A program made the position numbers and the translations under genes. Positions 17,742-25,205 of a DNA stretch of 64,000 bases are shown piece by piece. This DNA is from Nonomuraea montanisoli (GTDB lineage: Bacteria; Actinomycetota; Actinomycetes; Streptosporangiales; Streptosporangiaceae). Each line of letters starts with the position of its first letter. The first letter of the stretch is position 1. The stretch is from positions 186,001 to 250,000 of the forward strand of contig NZ_JABWGN010000010.1 in assembly GCF_013363975.1 (NCBI RefSeq), in the 5' to 3' direction. The notes beneath the pieces were generated by a model that ran no database searches, was not told the DNA's origin, and was given only the letters and a program-made list of their open reading frames with translations.

Positions 17742-18788
17742 CTAGCTCGATACTCGCGCGGTGATGTCGTCACCGATCTCGTGAGTCGTCCGGCTCGCCC
17801 ACCCGCTCAGCCGCTCCACGATGTCCTCGGAGACGGCCTGCTCGATCCTGGCGGCCTCGGCGTGCCGGCCGAGGTGGTCGAGGAGCATGGCGGCGGACAG
17901 GATCGTGGCGGTCGGGTCGGCCTTGCCCTGGCCCGCGATGTCGGGCGCGCTGCCGTGGACCGGCTCGAACATGCTGGGCGCGGTGCGCTCGGGGTTGATG
18001 TTGCCGCTGGCGGCCAGGCCGATGCCGCCCGCGATGGCCGCGCCGAGGTCGGTGATGATGTCGCCGAAGAGGTTGTCGGTGACGATCACGTCAAAGCGCT
18101 CGGGCTGGCTGACGAAGTACATCGACGCCGCGTCGATGTGCGCGTAGTCGGTGGTGACCTCGGGGAACTCCTCGGCCACCCGGTTGACCGTGCGCTGCCA
18201 GAGGTCTCCGGCGTAGGCCAGCACGTTGGTCTTGTGGACGAGGGTGAGCTTCTTGCGCGGCCTTGACTGCGCCTTGGCGAAGGCGTAGCGCACCACGCGC
18301 TCGACGCCGTGGGCGGTGTTGAGCGACTCCTGCGTGGCGATCTCGTGCGGGGTGCCGGCGCGCATGACGCCGCCCGTGCCCGCGTAGAGGCCCTCGGTGC
18401 CCTCGCGGATCACGATCATGTCGATGTCCTCGGGGCGGGTGTCGGCCAGCGGCGTCTCGACGCCCGGGTAGAGCTTGACCGGGCGCAGGTTGACGTAGTG
18501 GTCGAAGACGAAGCGCAGGCGCAGCAGCAGGTCGCGCTCCAGGATGCCCGGCGGGACACTGGGGTCGCCGACCGCACCGAGCAGGATCGCGTCGTAGCCG
18601 CGCAGCTCCTCCAGGACGGAGTCGGGCAGGGTCTCGCCGGTGCGGTGGTAGCGCGCGGCGCCGAGATCGTAGTGAGTGGTCTCGATCTTCGTGCCGACGG
18701 CTTCGAGCACCTTGAGCGCCTCTGTCACGACCTCGATGCCGATGCCGTCACCGGGGATCACTGCCAGGCGAATGTCGCGCGAATCCAT
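17742..18788 (-). CDS. leuB: 3-isopropylmalate dehydrogenase
   Basis: This 348-residue enzyme is of the isocitrate/isopropylmalate dehydrogenase family. It has the NAD loop near the N-terminus ([12 protein letters not shown]), [16 protein letters not shown] for substrate binding, and the metal-binding [30 protein letters not shown] is the classic adenine-binding stretch. It oxidatively decarboxylates 3-isopropylmalate in leucine synthesis. ATG 18788 is chosen over 18836 because the family N-terminus begins there. leuA, leuC and leuD are not in the window. It is followed by ilvE, giving a small branched-chain cluster. Confidence 0.96.
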   Translation of the reverse strand: MDSRDIRLAVIPGDGIGIEVVTEALKVLEAVGTKIETTHYDLGAARYHRTGETLPDSVLEELRGYDAILLGAVGDPSVPPGILERDLLLRLRFVFDHYVNLRPVKLYPGVETPLADTRPEDIDMIVIREGTEGLYAGTGGVMRAGTPHEIATQESLNTAHGVERVVRYAFAKAQSRPRKKLTLVHKTNVLAYAGDLWQRTVNRVAEEFPEVTTDYAHIDAASMYFVSQPERFDVIVTDNLFGDIITDLGAAIAGGIGLAASGNINPERTAPSMFEPVHGSAPDIAGQGKADPTATILSAAMLLDHLGRHAEAARIEQAVSEDIVERLSGWASRTTHEIGDDITARVSS

Positions 18789-18889
18789 GGCCGGTACCTT
18801 ACCGGGTCGTCTCGACTGCCGAACACACCATCTCACTGATCGGACAACCGTTTTGAGGGGGATTGCGCTGTTTTGACCGTTTCGTTAGA

Positions 18890-19028
18890 GTCCCTCGGGC
18901 CGAATCCACGCAGCGGTTGCGTGGAGCCGGGGACCCATTCCCCTCATGGGGCGAATCGGCATGTCACCGCCGTAGGGCCGCTTCCAGGCCCGAGCCCGTC
19001 AGCTAACCCGGTAGGCCGTATGGAAGGA
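18890..19028 (+). ncRNA. c-di-AMP riboswitch (ydaO-yuaA type)
   Basis: The leader of the NlpC/P60 gene carries conserved blocks of the ydaO class in the right order: GCCGAATCC, GGAGCCGGGGACCCA, GGGGCGAATC, then CCCGAGCCCGTCAGCTAACC and GTAGGCCGTATGGAAGG. Known members bind cyclic di-AMP and often precede cell-wall hydrolase genes in actinobacteria, normally switching expression off when ligand is bound. Its 3' end merges with the GGAAGG ribosome-binding site. Exact limits are estimated by eye. Confidence 0.93.
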
Positions 19029-19033
19029 CCTTC

Positions 19034-19717
19034 GTGTCTCGCTTCGCCATGCTCGCCGCCGTCGCTGCCGGGATCGCCGTAGCCGCCCCGACCGGTGTCT
19101 CCCTCGCCTCCACGCGACCCAGCACTCCCCAGTTCCCCCTCTCTGGAACGTTCCAGAACGTCTCCTCCTCCGTCCCCGGAAGCTCCCAGGAGGACACCTC
19201 CACCGCCCGGCTGACTTCGCCGGTCGTCACCCTCACCGGCGCGGACGTCAAGGCCGCCCGCGACAAGAAGACCCCCCTCCCCGCCTGGAAACGGGCGCTC
19301 AAGTACGCCCTCGACAAGCGCGGCACCCCGTACGTCTGGGGCGGCGCCTCCCCCGCCGGCTACGACTGCTCCGGCCTGATGCTGCGCGCCTACCAGCACG
19401 CCGGCATCACCCTCCCGCGCACCGCGGCGCAGCAGTACAACGCGTTCTCCCGGAAGATCTCCTGGAAGAACCTCAAGCCCGGTGACCTCGTCTTCTTCCA
19501 TGGCCTCGGACACGTCGGGATGATCTCCAAGCCCGGGTACATGGTCCACTCCCCGCACACCGGCGACGTCGTCAAGGTCGAGCGCCTGTCGTCCTGGCGC
19601 CGCTCCTCCTTCGTCGGCGCCGTCCGCCCCGACCCGAAGGGCGTCAAGGTCTGGGCCGCCAGGAAGGCGGCGACCGAGGAGCCCGCTCCGGCCATGCCCA
19701 TCGCCTCGATCCTGTAA
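19034..19717 (+). CDS. Secreted NlpC/P60 peptidoglycan endopeptidase under c-di-AMP control
   Basis: This 227-residue protein has an N-terminal signal segment (residues 1-25), an unstructured Ser/Thr-rich spacer, and a C-terminal NlpC/P60 domain starting at about residue 83. The catalytic Cys112 is in AGYDCSGLM, His160 in GLGHVGMI and His172 in MVHSPHTGD. It should hydrolyse peptide crosslinks of peptidoglycan (typically gamma-D-Glu-diaminopimelate). There is no LysM, SH3 or coiled-coil targeting domain. The GTG start at 19034 follows GGAAGG at the end of the riboswitch. The gene stands alone. Confidence 0.95.
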   Translation: MSRFAMLAAVAAGIAVAAPTGVSLASTRPSTPQFPLSGTFQNVSSSVPGSSQEDTSTARLTSPVVTLTGADVKAARDKKTPLPAWKRALKYALDKRGTPYVWGGASPAGYDCSGLMLRAYQHAGITLPRTAAQQYNAFSRKISWKNLKPGDLVFFHGLGHVGMISKPGYMVHSPHTGDVVKVERLSSWRRSSFVGAVRPDPKGVKVWAARKAATEEPAPAMPIASIL

Positions 19718-19756
19718 CCCCCGCCCGCACGGCGGCGCGGGCGTAGCGTGATCCGT

Positions 19757-20572
19757 ATGGCTGCCGAAAAGGTGCATCTCAGCGAGGAGAAGGCGACCCT
19801 GCTCGCCACCCTGTACGGCCGGGTGCTGGACGCCCGCTCGCCCCGGCCGATCCTCGGCGACACCATGGCCGCCGAGACCGTCTCCAGGATCGACCACGAC
19901 TTCCGCCGCGTCGGCGTGGGCCCGCGCACGGCCGCCTCTGTGGCGCTGCGGGCGCGCCTCATCGACGACTGGGCGCGGGACTTCCTCGCCACGACACCCG
20001 AGGCGACCGTGCTGCACCTCGGCTGCGGCCTCGACACCCGGGTCCACCGGCTCGGGCCGCCCGCCGGCGTGCGGTGGTACGACGTCGACTATCCCGACGT
20101 CGTCGAGCTGCGCCGGCGGCTCTACCCCGAACCGCCCGGCTGCACCACGATCGGCACGTCGGTGACCGATCTCGGCTGGCTGGAGCAGGTTCCGCGCGAC
20201 CGGCCGGTGCTGGTCGTGGCCGAGGGGCTGCTCTACTACCTCGGCAGGGAGGAGGGGCGCGCGCTCGTGCGGGCCGTCGCCGAGGGGTTCCCCTCCGGCC
20301 AGTTCGTCTTCGACGCCCTCAACCGTCGCGGCATCGCGCTCCAGGTGGTCAACCGGCCCGTGCGCAAGGCCGGCGCGACGATGCGCTGGGGCATCGAGGG
20401 CCCCGGGGACCTGCTGTCGATCAGTCCCCGGCTCCGGTGCGTGACCGTGCTCAGCGCGTTCGACATGGAGGGGTTCGCCGAGCTGTCACTGTCGCACCGG
20501 CTGTCGGCCGCGCTGGCCAGGGTGTCGCGCACCCTGCGGAACATGGCCGTCTTCTACCGGCTGGCCTTCTGA
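19757..20572 (+). CDS. SAM-dependent methyltransferase, leucine carboxyl methyltransferase (LCM) family
   Basis: The 271-residue protein shows LCM-family features: a basic N-terminal part with RPILGDTMAAE, the SAM-binding loop VLHLGCGLDTRVHRL near residue 85, the acidic end of strand 2 (WYDVDYPDVV), and VLVVAEGLLYYL. Bacterial members methylate O-atoms of small molecules, often polyketides, but no biosynthetic cluster is present here, so the substrate is unknown. ATG 19757 or GTG 19748 are both possible; neither has a good ribosome-binding site. It sits 40 nt after the NlpC gene, with a GC-rich hairpin (19722-19742) between. Confidence 0.85.
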   Translation: MAAEKVHLSEEKATLLATLYGRVLDARSPRPILGDTMAAETVSRIDHDFRRVGVGPRTAASVALRARLIDDWARDFLATTPEATVLHLGCGLDTRVHRLGPPAGVRWYDVDYPDVVELRRRLYPEPPGCTTIGTSVTDLGWLEQVPRDRPVLVVAEGLLYYLGREEGRALVRAVAEGFPSGQFVFDALNRRGIALQVVNRPVRKAGATMRWGIEGPGDLLSISPRLRCVTVLSAFDMEGFAELSLSHRLSAALARVSRTLRNMAVFYRLAF

Positions 20573-20610
20573 CCGGAGACCGTGCGGCGGTCCCCGGCCG
20601 GGCGTTCAGG

Positions 20611-20742
20611 TCAGCTGAAGTCGGCGGTCAGCGGGGCGCCGCCGTTGTCGCGGCGGTCCAGCGCGGTCTGCAGGGCCTCGGTCGCCTCGTCGTCGTGCTC
20701 TTCGGCGCCGTTCCAGGCATACATCTCATACATGTGACTCAT
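20611..20742 (-). CDS. Small acidic protein, 43 residues, unknown
   Basis: The frame starts MSHMYEMYAWNG and continues as an acidic amphipathic helix (EEHDDEATEALQTALDRRDNGG) ending PLTADFS. The third codon positions are GC-rich from residue 12 on and the peptide sense is much more protein-like than the upstream open frame, so I take ATG 20742 as the start. No standard ribosome-binding site is visible. There is no Cys, no transmembrane segment and no recognised family. A RiPP precursor is conceivable from the size and aromatic N-terminus, but no modification enzyme lies adjacent on this strand. The region upstream (20743-21012) has no other gene I can support. Confidence 0.5.
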   Translation of the reverse strand: MSHMYEMYAWNGAEEHDDEATEALQTALDRRDNGGAPLTADFS

Positions 20743-21007
20743 CTCATTTCGCGGGGCGTCGTACGGACGGAGGCCGGACCCCGGTCGCGAACCCGACCCG
20801 GGCCTGCGGCGCACGGTCCGGATCACGGACCGGGCGATGGGACTGACGGCCGACGCGACGCCACGCACCGCGGCGGGTCGCCGGCCTGCCCTAACAGGCC
20901 CCGCCGCGGCAGGTAATGAGTACGAGAACCTGGCGCATTGACAGCCAATGTACCTTCCGGTCACCGGGCTGTCTCGTTGGACGTCCTAATATCTCGCATC
21001 GTGAGAC

Positions 21008-21049
21008 GAAAAACGGCCGCCGCCGGACACGAGGTCCGGCGGCGGCCGT
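21008..21049 (-). terminator. Strong terminator after serA
   Basis: A 16-bp perfect stem (21013-21028 with 21034-21049, 5-nt loop) is followed on the minus strand by a T5 run and CG. It lies about 20 nt beyond the serA stop. Confidence 0.92.
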
Positions 21050-21067
21050 CTGGTCCGGCGCGGAAGG

Positions 21068-22657
21068 TCAGCCGTCGAGGTCGACCGAGCGGCCGCTGTC
21101 GGCGCCGATCTCGGCGATGATCTGCTCGATCACGTCGGCCGGGATGGCCGAGTCGACGGTCAGCGCGATGAGCGCCTTGCCGCCCTTGACGTCCCGGGCC
21201 ACCTGCATCGAGGCGATGTTGATGCCGTGCTCGCCGAGGAGGCGGCCGACGACGCCGACGACACCGGGCCGGTCGGTGTAGGTGAAGAACGACAGGTGCT
21301 CGGTCGGCTCGATCTCCATCTCGTAGCCGTTGACCTCGACGATCTTCGTGATCTGCCGCGGGCCGGACAGCGTGCCGGACACGGAGACCTGCCGGCCGTC
21401 GGCCAGCACACCGCGCACGGTCACCACGTTGCGCCAGTCGGGGCTGTCGGAGCTGGTCACCAGCTCGACCGTGACGCCGCGGTCCTTGGCCAGCAGCGGC
21501 GCGTTGACGTACGTCACGGAGTCCTCGACCACGTCGGTGAAGACGCCCTTGAGCGCGGCCAGCTCCAGCACCCGCACGTCCTGCGCGGCGATCTCGCCGC
21601 GCACCTCGATGTCGAGCTTGGTGGCCACCTCGCCGGCCAGCGCGGTGAAGACGCGGCCGAGCTTCTCGGCGAGCGGCAGGCCCGGCTTGACGTCCTCGGC
21701 GACCGCGCCGCCCTGGACGTTGACCGCGTCGGGCACGAACTCGCCCGCCAGCGCCAGCTTCACGCTGCGCGCCACCTGGGTGCCGGCCTTCTCCTGGGCC
21801 TCGTGCGTGGAGGCGCCGAGGTGCGGCGTCACGACGACCTGGTCCAGCTCGAACAGCGGGCTGTCGGTGCAGGGCTCCTTGGCGAAGACGTCGAGGCCGG
21901 CGCCCGCGACGCGGCCCTCCTTGATCGCGGAGTAGAGCGCCGCCTCGTCCACGATGCCGCCGCGGGCCACGTTGATGATCCGCACCGACGGCTTGACCTC
22001 GTGCAGCTCCTTGTCGCCGATGAGGCCGAGGGTCTCCTTGGACTTGGGCAGGTGGACCGTGAGGAAGTCGGCCTGCTTGATGACCTCTTCGAGGCTCAGC
22101 AGCTTGACGCCCATCTGCGCGGCGCGGGCCGGCGGCAGGTAGGGGTCGTAGGCGATCAGCTCGACGCCGAACGGCTGGAGGCGCTGCGCCACGAGCTGGC
22201 CGATCTTGCCGAGGCCGAGGATGCCGATGACCTTCTCGTCGAGCTCGACACCGGTGTACTTGGACCGCTTCCACTCGCCGTTCTTGAGCGCGGCGTGGGC
22301 CTGGGCCGTGTTGCGGGCGCTGGCCAGGATGAGGGCGACGGTCTGCTCGGCGGCGCTGGTGATGTTGGAGGTGGGCGCGTTGACGACCATCACGCCGGCC
22401 TTGGTGGCCGCCTCGACGTCGACGTTGTCGAGGCCCACACCGGCGCGGGCCACCACACGCAGCTTGGGCGCGGCGGCGATCGCCTCGGCGTCCACCTGGG
22501 TGGCGGAGCGGACGATCAGCGCGTCCACGTCCGCGAGCGCGGGCAGAAGCTGGGAGCGGTCGGCGCCGTCGGTGTGGCGGACCTCGAAGTCGGCGCCGAG
22601 CACGGCGAGGCCGGCCTCGGACAACTCCTCTGCGACCAGGACGACAGGCTTTGTCAC
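21068..22657 (-). CDS. serA: D-3-phosphoglycerate dehydrogenase, long form with ACT domain
   Basis: This 529-residue enzyme is the actinobacterial long form: substrate- and NAD-binding domains (residues 1-310), an intervening ASB domain (315-450), and a C-terminal ACT domain (455-529, FFTYTDRPGVVGVVGRLLGE). Family motifs include GVGLDNVDVEAATKAGV, the NAD loop ILGLGKIGQLVAQRL, the Arg/Glu region INVARGGIVDEAAL and HLGASTHEAQEKAG. It catalyses the first step of serine synthesis; the ACT domain gives feedback control by serine. The GTG start at 22657 follows TAAGGAT and gives the usual length, so the longer frame to 22696 is rejected. Confidence 0.96.
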   Translation of the reverse strand: MTKPVVLVAEELSEAGLAVLGADFEVRHTDGADRSQLLPALADVDALIVRSATQVDAEAIAAAPKLRVVARAGVGLDNVDVEAATKAGVMVVNAPTSNITSAAEQTVALILASARNTAQAHAALKNGEWKRSKYTGVELDEKVIGILGLGKIGQLVAQRLQPFGVELIAYDPYLPPARAAQMGVKLLSLEEVIKQADFLTVHLPKSKETLGLIGDKELHEVKPSVRIINVARGGIVDEAALYSAIKEGRVAGAGLDVFAKEPCTDSPLFELDQVVVTPHLGASTHEAQEKAGTQVARSVKLALAGEFVPDAVNVQGGAVAEDVKPGLPLAEKLGRVFTALAGEVATKLDIEVRGEIAAQDVRVLELAALKGVFTDVVEDSVTYVNAPLLAKDRGVTVELVTSSDSPDWRNVVTVRGVLADGRQVSVSGTLSGPRQITKIVEVNGYEMEIEPTEHLSFFTYTDRPGVVGVVGRLLGEHGINIASMQVARDVKGGKALIALTVDSAIPADVIEQIIAEIGADSGRSVDLDG

Positions 22658-22738
22658 GGGTGGATCCTTACGGCGAGCGGCGGGCTGGAGGGGCACGTCG
22701 GCGAGCCCCTCGGAGTCCCCCAGAGTCTATCCGCGCTT

Positions 22739-22752
22739 GTGAACGCGTTCAC
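22739..22752. promoter_or_regulatory. 14-bp perfect palindrome upstream of serA
   Basis: GTGAACGCGTTCAC lies 82 bp before the serA start and 142 bp before the divergent gene at 22894. The shape is like LacI- or GntR-family operators. The binding protein is unknown. Confidence 0.4.
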
Positions 22753-22893
22753 GAGGGACCCGGAATGTGAGACGGGCGCCGTCCTACCCGCCCCGCGCCA
22801 AGGTCATCCACGTCGCGCCCATCTTTGTCTTGCTCAGGAGTTTTCTTCGCCATTAGCCTGATAAGCCGTGGCCCACTACCTATGGTTCGTCAT

Positions 22894-23751
22894 ATGAGCA
22901 TCGGGAATCCTGCGCTTGCCGACGTGCTCGCCCAGCACGGCACCCCGCACCGCCTGCTCGCGGCCCTGGCCGACGGCGGAGTACTGGTGGCCGTGCGGCC
23001 CGACCGGTCCGTCGTCCTGGGTACCACGCAGGCCGGCGACCGGGTTCTGCTCGGTTATACCGGCCCGGGCACCTACGCCCGGCACCGCGGCTGCCATTCC
23101 CTGTCGGCCTGCGACGCCGACACCATCCTCGACATCCAGCGCGTCACGGGCGTGCGTGAGATCGTCATCGACGCGGCCGGCCCCGCCGCGGCCGCCGTGC
23201 CGATCGACGACCTGCAACGGTTCCTGACCGCGACGCGCAGCGGGCCGACGCCCGTCCTGTCGGGCGCCGCCCCCGCCGCCTACGCGACCGGCGCCATGGC
23301 CATGGTGTCGCGCGGCGCGCCCGCGCTGGCCCAGGTGGCCCCGCCGGCCCCCGAGTCCCCGCCCATGCCGTGGATCCCCGCGCCGCGCCCGCACCTGTCG
23401 GGCCCGATGCAGCAGGTCGATCCGGGCTACCGGCGCTGCACGCACCCGATCCTGCCCGCCCTGCGGCGGGCCATCGCGCACCTGCTGGCGGACTTCCCGC
23501 TGGTCCACCACGTCTGGATCTCCGAGGCCCGCACCGCCTCGGGCGTCCCCGGCATCATGCTGCACGTCAAGGTGCACATGTCGGCGGCCGAGGACGTGGT
23601 GCGCGACCTGCACCGCGGGGTGCGCGCCCGGCTGCCGCAGTTCGCGGCCAGCGGGGCGCCGATCCTCATGGCGCGGGTGGCCGACGCGCGCAGCGAGCGC
23701 CGCATGATCGAGATCGGCGCGCACGTGGTGTGCGCGAACGTCATCGACTAG
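22894..23751 (+). CDS. SseB-like protein (tentative)
   Basis: This 285-residue soluble protein has two parts. The first (1-115), ADGGVLVAVRPDRSVVLGTT with VLLGYTGPGTYARH and HSLSACDADTIL, resembles the SseB N-terminal domain, in which a short value is read and compared. The second (from about 170) contains CTHPILPALRRAIAHLLADFP and HVWISEARTASGVPG, like the SseB C-terminal region. They are joined by a Pro/Ala-rich linker (135-168). SseB-like proteins have no settled biochemical role. It is divergent from serA, and SseB was named for serine sensitivity in E. coli, which makes the position suggestive only. ATG 22894 is the clear start. Confidence 0.6.
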   Translation: MSIGNPALADVLAQHGTPHRLLAALADGGVLVAVRPDRSVVLGTTQAGDRVLLGYTGPGTYARHRGCHSLSACDADTILDIQRVTGVREIVIDAAGPAAAAVPIDDLQRFLTATRSGPTPVLSGAAPAAYATGAMAMVSRGAPALAQVAPPAPESPPMPWIPAPRPHLSGPMQQVDPGYRRCTHPILPALRRAIAHLLADFPLVHHVWISEARTASGVPGIMLHVKVHMSAAEDVVRDLHRGVRARLPQFAASGAPILMARVADARSERRMIEIGAHVVCANVID

Positions 23752-23771
23752 CCGGACGTACGCACCCCGGG

Positions 23772-23802
23772 GGCGAAAGTGCGCGCCCGGGAGGCGAAAG
23801 TG
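23772..23802. repeat. Direct repeat GGCGAAAGTG, 21-bp spacing
   Basis: Two exact 10-bp copies (23772-23781 and 23793-23802) are spaced by 21 bp, two helical turns, in front of the sugar-transporter gene. This could be a tandem operator. Confidence 0.4.
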
Positions 23803-23834
23803 GGCCCTACCGAACAAGCCCTCGCTCGGTTTAG

Positions 23835-25205
23835 ATGAGGGGCATGATCGCAACGCCCACCGGCGTCCCCACCGTGTCCAGGGGCGTGCGCCTCGGGTAT
23901 GGCGTCGGGTCGTTCTGCACGGCCACGTTCAACGCCGTGCCCGGCCTGCTGCTGCTGTACTACATGACGAACTTCCTGGCCGTGCCCGCGTGGCTGGCCG
24001 GTGCGGTGGTCGCCGCCCCCAAGGTGTGGGACCTGGTGATCAACCCCCTCGTCGGCCGCTGGTCGGACCGCACCACCTCGCGGCTCGGCCCCCGGCGGCC
24101 ATGGCTGCTGGCCGGAGCCTGCACACTGCCGGTCGCGTTCGTCCTGGTCTTCGCCGGGCCGCCGCTGACCGGCGCGCCGGCCGCCCTGTACGTCGGGGCC
24201 TGCTTCATGGCCGCCGCCACCGGGTACGCGCTGTTCGAGGTGCCGTACAAGGCGATGCCCGCCGAGATGACCGGCGACTACCACGAGCGGACCTCGCTGC
24301 TGCAGTGGCGGATGGTCTTCGTCGGAGGCGCCACCGTGCTCAGCGGCATCGTCGCGCCCGCGATCGTCAACAGCGACGGGCCCGCCGGCACCCTGGACAG
24401 CTACCGGCTCATGGCGGTGACCGTCGCGTCGGTGCTGCTGGCCTCGATGCTCGGCTCGTTCTTCGGCACGGCCCGCGCCCCCATGACCGGCGCGCCCGAG
24501 CCGGACTCGGGCAGCCTGCGCGAGCAGTTCGCCGCGGCCCGGGGCAACTCGGCGTTCGTCTGGCTGCTCGCGCTGAGCTGCCTGCAGATGATGGCGGTCA
24601 GCATGCTGCTGGCCGGGGCGCCGTACTTCGCGGCGTACATCCTGGACGACCCGAAGATGACGAGCACGCTGTTCGCGGTGTTCGTGGGACCGATGCTGCT
24701 GACCATGCCGGCCTGGGTGTGGCTGGCCAAGCGCTACGACAAGCGCGGCGCGATGATCCTTGCCGGGCTGCTGTTCGGCGGCGGCACGCTGGCGAACCTC
24801 GCCACGCCGCTGTTCGGCTCCGGGTACGCGCACGCGATGCTGCTGGTCGTGGGCCTCGGCTACGCGGGCGTCCAGCTCCTGGAGTTCTCGATGCTCGCCG
24901 ACGTGATCGCCGTGGACGCCGAGACGACGGGCAGGCGGCGGGCCGGGGTGTTCACCGGGCTGTGGACGGCGATCGAGAGCGGGGTCAGCTCGTTCGGGGC
25001 GTTGATCTTCGGCGCGGTGCTGACGCTGGGCGGCTTCGTGGAGTCGGACGCCGGCCGGCCGGTGGCGCAGCCGGACGGCGCCGTGACCGCGGTCCTCCTC
25101 GGGGAGACCGCGGTCCCGGCGCTGGTGCTGTTCCTGGCGGTGCTGGTGACGCTGAAGTACCGGCTCAGGCCAGGCGGCGCGCCGGCGTCCAGCGCGTCCG
25201 GGTGA
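23835..25205 (+). CDS. GPH/MFS_2-type sugar:cation symporter
   Basis: This 456-residue protein has twelve hydrophobic segments. It has the glycoside-pentoside-hexuronide family signs: GYGVGSFCTATFNAVPGLLLLYYM at helix 1, then KVWDLVINPLVGRWSDRT (residues 58-75) and the following RLGPRRPWLLAG, and EVPYKAMPAEMT before helix 5. Family members import disaccharides, pentosides or uronides with sodium or protons; some actinobacterial ones have been recruited to other solutes. ATG 23835 has no ribosome-binding site; ATG 23844 is preceded by GAGGGGC but very closely. The 3' end overlaps the convergent FtsX permease gene by 41 nt. Confidence 0.88.
   Translation: MRGMIATPTGVPTVSRGVRLGYGVGSFCTATFNAVPGLLLLYYMTNFLAVPAWLAGAVVAAPKVWDLVINPLVGRWSDRTTSRLGPRRPWLLAGACTLPVAFVLVFAGPPLTGAPAALYVGACFMAAATGYALFEVPYKAMPAEMTGDYHERTSLLQWRMVFVGGATVLSGIVAPAIVNSDGPAGTLDSYRLMAVTVASVLLASMLGSFFGTARAPMTGAPEPDSGSLREQFAAARGNSAFVWLLALSCLQMMAVSMLLAGAPYFAAYILDDPKMTSTLFAVFVGPMLLTMPAWVWLAKRYDKRGAMILAGLLFGGGTLANLATPLFGSGYAHAMLLVVGLGYAGVQLLEFSMLADVIAVDAETTGRRRAGVFTGLWTAIESGVSSFGALIFGAVLTLGGFVESDAGRPVAQPDGAVTAVLLGETAVPALVLFLAVLVTLKYRLRPGGAPASSASG

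Noticed and set aside
19757-20572. LCM-family methyltransferase as part of a polyketide or RiPP cluster
   Set aside because: No synthase, precursor or tailoring gene is adjacent. The nearby small acidic ORF is on the other strand and has no shown link.
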